64,000 nucleotides of DNA from Firmicutes bacterium AF25-13AC (GTDB taxonomy: Bacteria; Bacillota; Clostridia; Lachnospirales; Lachnospiraceae), in NCBI GenBank assembly GCA_003478935.1, contig QUFP01000005.1, positions 1 to 64,000 of the forward strand, read 5' to 3'. The notes under the pieces are model-generated. The model had not been told where the DNA came from, searched no databases, and was given only the letters and a program-made list of their open reading frames with translations. The stretch's first letter is position 1; every line of letters begins with the position of its first letter. A program made the translations under genes and the position numbers. This document shows, one piece after another, positions 1-6,455 of this stretch.

Positions 1-70
1 TCATATTGCAACCATTTTTGAAATACAAGTCGATTGCCTGTTGTTTTTCTTCGGTGCTATACTTGTTCAT
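1..70 (-). pseudogene. IS3-family OrfA, N-terminal fragment cut by window edge
   Basis: The complement of 1-70 begins with ATG at 70-68 and reads MNKYSTEEKQQAIDLYFKNG, the typical start of a small IS3-family OrfA with a helix-turn-helix. A good ribosome binding site (TTAGGAGGAAG on the minus strand) lies just upstream, so the start is well supported. The gene continues out of the window to the left. The segment at about 85-115 (complement contains GGACAATTTTTGGACC) may be the terminal inverted repeat of this insertion sequence. It is partial because of the window edge, not necessarily broken. Confidence 0.6.
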
Positions 71-176
71 TTCTTCCTCCTAACATCTTTCGACATTAGG
101 TCCAAAAATTGTCCGCACCCCAAAGCAATATGACGTAAGAGTACCTGACACTTGTACCTTTGAACATTTTTGAGAT

Positions 177-899
177 ATGCAACAAAATCAGGAGATTCGG
201 CTGTATTTGGATGAGCATCCAAAGTTACGCTCCTATGTTGTAATTGATGATGTTGACATGGAAAAAGATTTTCGTGGACATACAGTATACACAGCCCAAG
301 AGAGTTATTTATCGGATGAATATGTGAAATATGCGGAGCGGATATTGAAATATGGAGCATGGTGGGAGGATGAATATGCAGACTTAATTAAACATGAGCA
401 GTTAGTCGAGCATGAAATTAAGAAAGTAATATTCCTTGATATAGATGGAGTCTTAAATGATGAAGGATTGCGGTATGATGAAGGTCATATCATTGATAAT
501 CAATTTGTACTTAATTTGAGACGAATAATTGATAAGACAGGTGCGGAGATTGTTTTGACTTCCTCATGGAGATATAGTGTTAGAAGATATTTGCATGATA
601 ATGTGGAAAACTCTTCAGTAAAAATATTATTTGATTTTTTTGACAGATATAAGATGAAAATTGTAGGATGTACACTGGAATATAACATTTCAGGACCATA
701 TAGTCGTCCACTTGAAATACGTTCATGGCTGCAAAAAAGACCTGAGGTTAAAAATTTTGTCATACTTGATGATGATAAATGGAAATGGAATTGGATGGAG
801 CCATTTGTTGTATGTACTGAAGATATTAAAGGAAAAGGTCTACACGGGAAATTCGTGCAGAAGGCCATTGATATTATAAAGGGAAAAATATCTAGTTGA
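177..899 (+). CDS. HAD-superfamily (HAD_SAK-like) protein with a leftover half domain at its N-terminus
   Basis: 240 residues. From about residue 80 the protein is a compact HAD domain: motif I is FLDIDGVLN, motif II VLTSSWR, and the acidic motif near the end is FVILDDD. This resembles the HAD domain associated with RNA-repair 'Swiss army knife' proteins (family knowledge). Residues 5-55 (EIRLYLDEHPKLRSYVVIDDVD and on) resemble the C-terminal part of the same domain (EIRSWLQKRPEVKNFVILDD), so the ORF appears to be the tail of a first HAD copy joined to a complete second copy. A stop codon sits just before the ATG and no ribosome binding site is visible, so the 5' part was probably lost next to the IS3 end at about 115. 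Whether it is expressed is unclear. It may be a phosphatase or polynucleotide phosphatase. Confidence 0.7.
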   Translation: MQQNQEIRLYLDEHPKLRSYVVIDDVDMEKDFRGHTVYTAQESYLSDEYVKYAERILKYGAWWEDEYADLIKHEQLVEHEIKKVIFLDIDGVLNDEGLRYDEGHIIDNQFVLNLRRIIDKTGAEIVLTSSWRYSVRRYLHDNVENSSVKILFDFFDRYKMKIVGCTLEYNISGPYSRPLEIRSWLQKRPEVKNFVILDDDKWKWNWMEPFVVCTEDIKGKGLHGKFVQKAIDIIKGKISS

Positions 900-935
900 A
901 CTTACGTCTATGTTCCAACGGAAAAGAGGTAGAAA

Positions 936-1700
936 ATGAAAGTTTTATTAGGAACAACGAATCCATCAAAGGTCAAAAGATTTTCGGATTTGTTAAAAGG
1001 GTATGACATTGAATTTGTTACTTTGAATGATATCGAAATTACAGAAGAACCTGAGGAAAAGGGTACTTCACCAGAAGAAAATGCAATCATAAAGGCAAAG
1101 TTTTATGGACAATATTTTGACATTGTGATTTGTAACGACGTGGGATTGTATTTTAAAGAACTGGATTTAGAGGATTCGCGGCAGCCGGGATTAAATATCA
1201 GAACGCCTATGAATATGAATAGACTGTCGGATGAAGAGATGATTGCCTACTATTCAAAACTGATTGCAAAGCTTGGTGGTAAAGTCACAGCGTATTATCT
1301 AGATGGAATTGCAGTTTATAATCACGGTGTAATTTCTTCGTTCATGGACAATGAGGCAGCTCAAAAAACAGGGGTATTCGATATGATTGATAAAGCTTCA
1401 TCAAAAAGATTTGAAGGATGGCCTCTTGATTCGTTATCAATTGATAACGAAACTGGCAAATATTTTGTTGATGGAAGTATTGGCGAAAGCAAAGACAATA
1501 TCATTAAGGATCAATATGAAAAGAGTATCGTAGATTTTTTGCTTAAGTCTTTATATGTTGATAGTAACGTAGGAGTATCAGGTACTTTGACAGTTAATCA
1601 GGTTGATTCTACGCAAATGGCATCAGATGAGGATGTTTTGGCAGCGTCAAGTCAACTGATGAAACGTAATAAGCATGTTTACAAGGAACTATCAAAATGA
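936..1700 (+). CDS. Ham1/RdgB-like non-canonical purine NTP pyrophosphatase
   Basis: 254 residues. The N-terminus MKVLLGTTNPSKVKRF and the later EEKGTSPEENAIIKAKFYG are hallmarks of the ITPase/Ham1 fold, and ICNDVGLYFKEL matches the 'DDSGL' substrate loop. Such enzymes hydrolyse ITP, XTP or dITP to monophosphate and protect nucleic acids from deaminated purines. It is longer than the usual ~200 residues, with a C-terminal tail of about 50 residues of unknown role. The RBS is AAAGAGGTAG directly before ATG. Its 3' half (from about 1298) is repeated at 3678, fused to another gene. The family is clear, but substrate preference cannot be read from sequence. Confidence 0.8.
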   Translation: MKVLLGTTNPSKVKRFSDLLKGYDIEFVTLNDIEITEEPEEKGTSPEENAIIKAKFYGQYFDIVICNDVGLYFKELDLEDSRQPGLNIRTPMNMNRLSDEEMIAYYSKLIAKLGGKVTAYYLDGIAVYNHGVISSFMDNEAAQKTGVFDMIDKASSKRFEGWPLDSLSIDNETGKYFVDGSIGESKDNIIKDQYEKSIVDFLLKSLYVDSNVGVSGTLTVNQVDSTQMASDEDVLAASSQLMKRNKHVYKELSK

Positions 1701-1728
1701 GAGAATAGATATAGCAAGTGATAAATCA
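1298..1728 (+). repeat. Direct repeat, copy 1 (3' half of the Ham1-like gene and downstream)
   Basis: From TAGATGGAATTGCAG onward the sequence is nearly identical to that starting at 3678, with only scattered substitutions up to the codons for VNQVDSTQM (about 1620). Copy 2 then lacks about 77 bases, and similarity resumes at TGAGAGAATA (1697 here, 4004 there) and runs weakly through GTGATAAATC. Confidence 0.85.
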
Positions 1729-1749
1729 AAATTTGTGGAGGTATATATT

Positions 1750-1911
1750 ATGAGAGTAATGATTTCAATCATTCTTATGGTAATTGCAGCATTGGTTGGT
1801 TTTTTCTTTGGAGCTGGAATGAACGAAGCAATGGGTGGAGCAATACTACTTTCAATGATTACAGGTTTTGCTTGCACTATTAGTGCTATTGAAAAGAACA
1901 AGAAGGAATGA
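1750..1911 (+). CDS. Small hydrophobic membrane protein
   Basis: 53 residues from the ATG at 1750, which follows a GTGGAGGTA ribosome binding site; a longer in-frame ORF begins within the previous gene at 1675 but lacks one. Two predicted membrane segments (about residues 3-20 and 26-45) are separated by a short glycine-rich turn (GAGMNEAMGG), followed by a basic tail EKNKKE. The small size and hairpin layout resemble many uncharacterised DUF-type membrane peptides. No function is assigned. Confidence 0.55.
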   Translation: MRVMISIILMVIAALVGFFFGAGMNEAMGGAILLSMITGFACTISAIEKNKKE

Positions 1912-1961
1912 CAAGTTAACATTTGTTTAATTGGATAAATAGGAATCAGTAGGAGAAGATT

Positions 1962-2717
1962 ATGAAGTTTTATAATATATTTTTTAGCCCAACCGGTGGC
2001 ACAAAGAAAGTAGCAAATATTGTTGCGAAAGGGACGAAACTGGACGCTGAAGAAATCGACCTGATCAAAGAACCGGATAAACTCATGAAGGTGAACTTTG
2101 AAAAAGAGGACTTGTGTTTGGTTGCTGTTCCGTCCTACGGCGGGCGTATTCCTTCGACTGTAACGGATATGTTCTGCAATGTAAAGGCAGACGGCACGAA
2201 GGCAATTCTTGTGGCGGTGTTTGGAAACCGTGCGATTGACGATACTTTATTGGAGTTACAGGATGTTCTGGAAGCATCGGGCTTTGTGTGTATCGCAGGC
2301 ATGGAGGCTGTTGCAGAACATTCTCTGATGAACCAATTTGGAACCGGACGCCCGGATCAGCAGGACGAAAAGGAATTACTGGAATTTGCCGCAAAGATCA
2401 TGCAAAGCGACGAAACGCAAAGGACACCTAAATTCCCTGGAAACAGACCATATCGAGAATATGGTGGAGTTCCCCTCAAACCTGTTGCAAATGGAAAATG
2501 CACTTCCTGCGGTCTGTGCGCAAAAGAATGCCCGGAGGGTGCTATTCCCTTGAACAATCCGAAGCTGACCGATAAGGATAAGTGCATTTCTTGTATGCAC
2601 TGCGTAGCAGTCTGTCCGAAGAAAGCAAGAGATTACAGCAAGTTTGTCAGCTTTATTGCCGGGCAAAAAATGAGGAAGGTCTGTTCTGGTAGAAAGGAAA
2701 ACAAATTGTACCTATAA
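1962..2717 (+). CDS. EFR1-type flavodoxin-ferredoxin fusion protein
   Basis: 251 residues. The N-terminal half is flavodoxin-like, with the FMN phosphate loop FSPTGGTKKVA at residues 8-18 and a second loop AVPSYGGRIP. The C-terminal part has two 4Fe-4S clusters of ferredoxin type: CTSCGLCAKEC at about residue 179 and CISCMHCVAVC at about residue 207. This 'EFR1 family ferrodoxin' architecture is common in anaerobic Firmicutes and probably moves electrons between FMN and Fe-S partners in the cytoplasm; the physiological partner is not known. The start follows AGGAGAAG. The local base composition is richer in GC than the flanking genes, consistent with a mosaic region. Confidence 0.85.
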   Translation: MKFYNIFFSPTGGTKKVANIVAKGTKLDAEEIDLIKEPDKLMKVNFEKEDLCLVAVPSYGGRIPSTVTDMFCNVKADGTKAILVAVFGNRAIDDTLLELQDVLEASGFVCIAGMEAVAEHSLMNQFGTGRPDQQDEKELLEFAAKIMQSDETQRTPKFPGNRPYREYGGVPLKPVANGKCTSCGLCAKECPEGAIPLNNPKLTDKDKCISCMHCVAVCPKKARDYSKFVSFIAGQKMRKVCSGRKENKLYL

Positions 2718-2740
2718 GTCGTTGTTTGTGGAGGGTAATT

Positions 2741-3397
2741 ATGATAAAGCTTTTGAATGATATTAGGAATGCAGAAAATTCAATATCCAATAATAGTAAA
2801 ATTATAAATACTATAGTTGTATTGTTCCTTGGAATAGCTTTGGGAACTTTTTCAAAATATTTGGATTTTCGTCAAGCTGAACTTCCATGTGTACTTATGG
2901 CAATAGATGAAGCATTCGATATTCATAATTTCCTGGGGCGTTTTGCAATTTGGGTATTGATTGCACTGTGTATTTCTATTTATAGTAATTCTGCAATAAG
3001 AGCAAGCGTTAATGTTTTTGCGTTTTTTGTTGGCATGGTTGCAAGTTACTATTTGTATTCAAATTATATTGCAGGATTTTTTCCAAGAAGTTATGCGATG
3101 ATTTGGTTTAGGTTTACAGCAGTTTCTCCATTATTGGCTTTTGTATGCTGGTATGCAAGGGGGAAAAGTAAACTGGCATTTATACTGTCGGCTCTGATTT
3201 TGGCAGTATTATTCAATATGTGCTTTGTATATGGATTCGGATATTTTAGTGCACGGTCTGTTTTGGAAGTGATAGTCTTTAGTATTGGATTTATTGTTTT
3301 GAAGAGGAACTCATTGAGGAGTTCTGCACTAATGGGAACAATTAGTATTGTTCTTGCATTCTTACTTAATATAATTATTCCATTCCATTTTGGATAG
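2741..3397 (+). CDS. Multi-pass membrane protein, DUF6518-like
   Basis: 218 residues from the ATG at 2741, preceded by GTGGAGGGTAA. A longer ORF from TTG at 2726 would swallow that ribosome binding site, so the ATG is preferred. After a short polar N-terminus it has about six hydrophobic segments (for example IINTIVVLFLGIALGTF, FAIWVLIALCISIY, KLAFILSALILAVLF). The GTFSKYLD motif and overall layout resemble the DUF6518 group of small integral membrane proteins, a tentative match from memory. No catalytic residues or function can be proposed. It stands alone between the flavodoxin gene and the recombined segment. Confidence 0.6.
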   Translation: MIKLLNDIRNAENSISNNSKIINTIVVLFLGIALGTFSKYLDFRQAELPCVLMAIDEAFDIHNFLGRFAIWVLIALCISIYSNSAIRASVNVFAFFVGMVASYYLYSNYIAGFFPRSYAMIWFRFTAVSPLLAFVCWYARGKSKLAFILSALILAVLFNMCFVYGFGYFSARSVLEVIVFSIGFIVLKRNSLRSSALMGTISIVLAFLLNIIIPFHFG

Positions 3398-3436
3398 ACA
3401 AATTCCAGTTGTGGAAAGTGAGGTGAAAAATGTTAT

Positions 3437-3532
3437 ATGAGAAAGGGACTCAACGGAAAAGAGGTAGAAAAAGAATTGTATGAGAGATATGGATTTGCGA
3501 AAATGGAAGATGAAATGGAGCTGGTATGGTGA
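3437..3532 (+). pseudogene. C-terminal remnant of a GNAT-type acetyltransferase
   Basis: A 31-codon frame ends in LYERYGFAKMEDEMELVW, which matches the usual last strand and helix of GNAT acetyltransferases (Y-x-x-x-GF ... ElvW). The acetyl-CoA binding core is absent, so it is a remnant. It carries a 21-base stretch (3451-3471) identical to 916-936, just before the Ham1-like gene. The stop overlaps the start of the next ORF. Confidence 0.5.
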
Positions 3533-4005
3533 GTAAAAAAATGACAGATTTACAACCTTGGGAATGTCTCATGAAGCGAATTGTATGGAAACAATTAGGA
3601 GACATTCGGGATAAAAAGATACTTGATTTTGGCAGTGGTATCGGAGTAACTGCAAATTATTTGGCAGAGCATAATGATTTAGATGGAATTGCAGTTTATA
3701 ATCACGGTGTAATTTCTTCGTTCATGGACAATGAGGCAGCTCAAAAAACAGGGGTATTCGATATGGTTGATAAAGCTTCATCAAAAAGATTTGAAGGATG
3801 CCCTCTTGATTCGTTATCAATTGATAAAGAAACTGGCAAATATTTTGTTGATGGAAGTATTGGCGAAAGCAAAGACAATATCATTAAGGATCAATATGAA
3901 AAGAGTATCGTAGATTTTTTGCTTAAGTCTTTATATGTTGATAGTAACGTAGGAGTATCAGGTACTTTTGCAGTTAATCAGGTTGATTCTACGCAAATGG
4001 ATTGA
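3526..4005 (+). pseudogene. Chimeric ORF: SAM methyltransferase N-terminus fused to Ham1-like C-terminus
   Basis: 159 residues in one open frame. Residues 1-51 are the start of a class I SAM-dependent methyltransferase: KKILDFGSGIGVTANYLAEHND holds the glycine-rich SAM motif I. At residue ~52 (DLDGIAVYNHG) the frame passes without interruption into the C-terminal half of the Ham1-like protein encoded at 936-1700, which it matches almost residue for residue until DSTQM. The methyltransferase lacks motifs II-IV and the NTPase half lacks its N-terminal substrate loop, so neither activity is expected. The junction is the sequence TTAGATGGAATTGCAG, shared with the upstream gene. This looks like a recombination product rather than a designed fusion. 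Confidence 0.75.
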
Positions 4006-4040
4006 GAGAATAAATATTGATGAGTGACAAATCGGAAGTT
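3678..4040 (+). repeat. Direct repeat, copy 2 (recombined Ham1-like 3' half)
   Basis: This is the second copy of the segment at 1298-1728. It has a few substitutions (for example ATGATT to ATGGTT at 3762, GGATGG to GGATGC at 3797) and lacks the bases equivalent to 1620-1696. The divergence shows the duplication is not from the immediate past. Confidence 0.85.
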
Positions 4041-4075
4041 ATCAAATTGATTGGGAAGTATACAGGAGATAAGGA

Positions 4076-4834
4076 ATGACAATTCATGAATATGGAAAAA
4101 GTAATGCAAAGACAGTGGTTCTGGTACATCCATCTGTAGTGATGTGGGATTTTTTTGAATATCTAATTCCTTTATTGGAAAAGGATTGTCATGTAATTAT
4201 TCCGGCATTGCCGGGATATGATGAAAATGATTCACAGCAAAATTTTACCAGCGTGGAAAATATCGCCGGGGAATTGGCAGAGTGGTTAGTAAAAAATAAG
4301 ATTACCACCATTGATGTTCTATATGGCTGTTCTATGGGAGGTAGTATTGTTTTAAGAATGCTTGCAGATAAGAAAATTACCGTAAATAACACAATATGCG
4401 ATGGCGGAATCACACCATATCAGATACCATGGTTACTTACTCGATTCATTGCGGTTAAGGATTTTCTGCTGATTTCTATGGGAAAAACAGGCGGGTTTAG
4501 CCTTCTGGAAAAGGTGTTTGCAACAGATGAATATAGCAAGGAAGATTTAGAATATATGGCGAAAGTTTTCCGCTTTATCAGTTATAAGACCATCTGGAGA
4601 ACTTTTGAATCATGCAACAACTACAGGATGCCGGAAGGTACTATAGAATATCTGGGTAAATTAGAATATTGGTACGGTGATAAAGAACGTAAAGAAAGAG
4701 CAAAAGATTTAGCATATGTAAAAGAACATTTTCTACATGTAAAGTTTATAGAAATGAAAAATATGGGACACGCCAGTATGGCGACATTATATCCAGAAAA
4801 CATGGCAGAACGTATTATGGATTTAGCAAAGTAA
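4076..4834 (+). CDS. Alpha/beta hydrolase
   Basis: 252 residues. The HP-x-x-VM strand after residue 15 forms the oxyanion region. The nucleophile elbow is YGCSMGGS (Ser at about residue 94). A late acid lies in the segment around residues 200-220, and the histidine is probably in KNMGHASMA near residue 235. This matches small cytoplasmic alpha/beta hydrolases of the lipase/esterase class; no lid or signal peptide is seen. The start follows AGGAGATAAGGA. The substrate cannot be told. The gene directly follows the chimeric ORF but shows no sign of damage. Confidence 0.75.
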   Translation: MTIHEYGKSNAKTVVLVHPSVVMWDFFEYLIPLLEKDCHVIIPALPGYDENDSQQNFTSVENIAGELAEWLVKNKITTIDVLYGCSMGGSIVLRMLADKKITVNNTICDGGITPYQIPWLLTRFIAVKDFLLISMGKTGGFSLLEKVFATDEYSKEDLEYMAKVFRFISYKTIWRTFESCNNYRMPEGTIEYLGKLEYWYGDKERKERAKDLAYVKEHFLHVKFIEMKNMGHASMATLYPENMAERIMDLAK

Positions 4835-4838
4835 GGAG

Positions 4839-5216
4839 TTGCAGCAAATAAAAAGAAGTACCTTTATTAATTCCGGCAGGAAGGAGGTTTACGAAAAATT
4901 GGTAGAGGAAGATAAGACATTTGAGGAAGCATACGAGCGCCTGAAGAAAGCAAGTAGTGACGAGAAACTAATGGCAATGTACAGAAGTCGCGAGAAGGCA
5001 ATAAGAGATTGGAATGATTCGATTAATTCAGCAAGAAGAGAAGGAGAATTACAGGGAAAGAGAATAGGATTACAAGAGGGCATTCAGACTGGACAAATTA
5101 GAACTTTGGTTGATCTGGTCGATGATGGACTTCTTGATATTAAGAAGGCTGCAGAGCGAGCAGGGCTGACTCTGGAAGAGTTTCAAAAGAGAATGCAGGA
5201 AGAAAATCGTAATTAA
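4839..5216 (+). pseudogene. C-terminal fragment of an Rpn-family nuclease (PD-(D/E)XK transposase-like)
   Basis: 125 codons from a TTG at 4839; there is no properly spaced ribosome binding site. The sequence has the charged helical tail typical of Rpn (recombination-promoting nuclease) proteins: ARREGELQGKRIGLQEGIQ and a small helical end domain LLDIKKAAERAGLTLEEF. The N-terminal nuclease core is missing (compare the full-length relative at 9741-10730). It is probably a decayed remnant left by the rearrangements that shaped this region. Confidence 0.6.
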
Positions 5217-5230
5217 ATAGAAATAGATAA

Positions 5231-5275
5231 GTGATCGCTTCAAGAGGTAAGAGATGTACTTCCTGAAGCGATTAC
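5231..5275 (+). terminator. Strong hairpin after the Rpn fragment
   Basis: GTGATCGCTTCAAGAGGTA pairs over 19 positions, with three mismatches or wobbles, with TACTTCCTGAAGCGATTAC. The loop is seven bases. No clear T-run follows, so it may be a transcription end signal or a palindromic repeat. Confidence 0.45.
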
Positions 5276-5394
5276 TAAGCTTGTTGAAAAAAATTGAAAG
5301 TTTGCACTAGTCAACAAAAACTGGACACAAACTTTAAATTTTTTTTACAGTAGAAATGGATTCCTTGTTCAACATCATAAATTTCGTGCTACTC

Positions 5395-5518
5395 CCTTGT
5401 TTGGCTAAGTGGAGTGTATCAGGTCTTTCGTAAATGTCAAGCCTGCTGTCCACCGCTTACGCGGCTTCGGGCTTGACAATCACTCCATACCTGATATCCA
5501 GCACTCAAGCCAAGCAAG
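5395..5518. repeat. Nested inverted-repeat element of unknown type
   Basis: The outer arms CTTGTTTGGCT (5395-5405) and AGCCAAGCAAG (5508-5518) pair with one G-T wobble. Inside them TATCAGGT (5417-5424) pairs with ACCTGATA, then GTCAAGCC (5436-5443) with GGCTTGAC (5470-5477), then CCGC with GCGG around a four-base loop. The stems fall in order along one axis, giving a long cruciform or folded RNA. It lies between the presumed right end of an IS3-type element (about 5310-5345) and orfB. No coding potential was recognised. Confidence 0.55.
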
Positions 5519-5567
5519 GCAGAGTCTATTCCGACAAGAATCATCCATCAGCATTAACATTTGCAAC

Positions 5568-6287
5568 TCAGTCCTTTGGTGCATAAGCCTCCTTATACTG
5601 TTGTGGTGTAAGATACTTTAATGAATAGGCTGGGCGGGCAGTATTGAAAAATGTAATGTATGCAGCAACTTCTTCCTCAACGGGACTTTCTCCAGTAACA
5701 TGAAAATTCATGAAGATTTCTGCTTTGATCCAACCGTTAATGGCTTCCATTGCTGCATTGTCCGTTGGTGTTCCTGCTCTCGACATAGATCGGCTAATAC
5801 CGTACATCGGCAACAACTCGTTAAACGCTTTGGATGCATAGACGGCACCTTGATCACTGTGAAGATTCATCTCATACTGTGGGTATTGCTTCTTTAATTC
5901 AATCAAATCATCTAAACCACTTAGGTACGTCATACGGTCACCACGCTTGCACGAAAGGGCATGAGCAACTATCTCATTATTCCAAAGATCCATGTATAGT
6001 GTAAGCTCATAGTAAATACCTTTCACATAGAAAGCGGTCATATCGCTTGCAACGCACTGCAATGGCCTGTCAATCTGCATTTCAGTCATAAGCAGGTTTG
6101 GATAAATCTTGAACGGGCTTCCGGGTCTCTTGTATTTATAATGTTTTGATTCACTCTTGACTCCGAGCTTCTTGCAACATTTATGCGCATATGGGGCAGA
6201 CATGACTGTACCTGTATCCAGACGAATTTTTGCGTTTAGCCATCGGTATCCGTGAGAAGGATAGCGACGATGGTATTCCTCAAACAA
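5568..6287 (-). CDS. IS3-family transposase OrfB (integrase core)
   Basis: 239 residues from a TTG start. The N-terminus (EEYHRRYPSHGYRWLNAKI) matches the HTH_21 part of IS3-type OrfB. It is followed by an rve integrase core with the DDE acids visible: VASDMTAF (first Asp), LHSDQGAVYAS (second Asp) and DNAAMEAINGWIKAE (Glu). The frame stays open upstream to about 6340 without an ATG (encoding GDPFINNLALF), which fits expression by frameshifting from an orfA that is no longer there. The catalytic part is intact but the element lacks orfA, so it is probably immobile on its own. A possible terminal repeat lies at 5310-5345. Confidence 0.85.
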   Translation of the reverse strand: MFEEYHRRYPSHGYRWLNAKIRLDTGTVMSAPYAHKCCKKLGVKSESKHYKYKRPGSPFKIYPNLLMTEMQIDRPLQCVASDMTAFYVKGIYYELTLYMDLWNNEIVAHALSCKRGDRMTYLSGLDDLIELKKQYPQYEMNLHSDQGAVYASKAFNELLPMYGISRSMSRAGTPTDNAAMEAINGWIKAEIFMNFHVTGESPVEEEVAAYITFFNTARPAYSLKYLTPQQYKEAYAPKD

Positions 6288-6391
6288 CGCTAGGTTATTA
6301 ATGAAAGGGTCGCCATTACAGCTTATACTTATATTTCTGCCAGTTATTTACGCTATGCTTTCAACCAGAGAGTGATTAAGAAACAATAAAA

Positions 6392-6437
6392 TTAAAAAAG
6401 CAGGATTGCAAAGCGTGATATACTCTGCAATCCTGCT
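6392..6437 (-). terminator. Rho-independent terminator of the beta-propeller gene
   Basis: AGCAGGATTGCA (6399-6410) pairs perfectly with TGCAATCCTGCT (6426-6437). On the minus strand it is followed by CTTTTTT. It lies about 20 bases after the stop of the gene at 6456-8474. Confidence 0.85.
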
Positions 6438-6455
6438 GCTTTTATATTCTTTAAT

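Noticed and set aside
5395..5518. Integron attC site
   Set aside because: The nested stems resembled one at first, but no RYYYAAC/GTTRRRY core pair and no integrase gene is seen.
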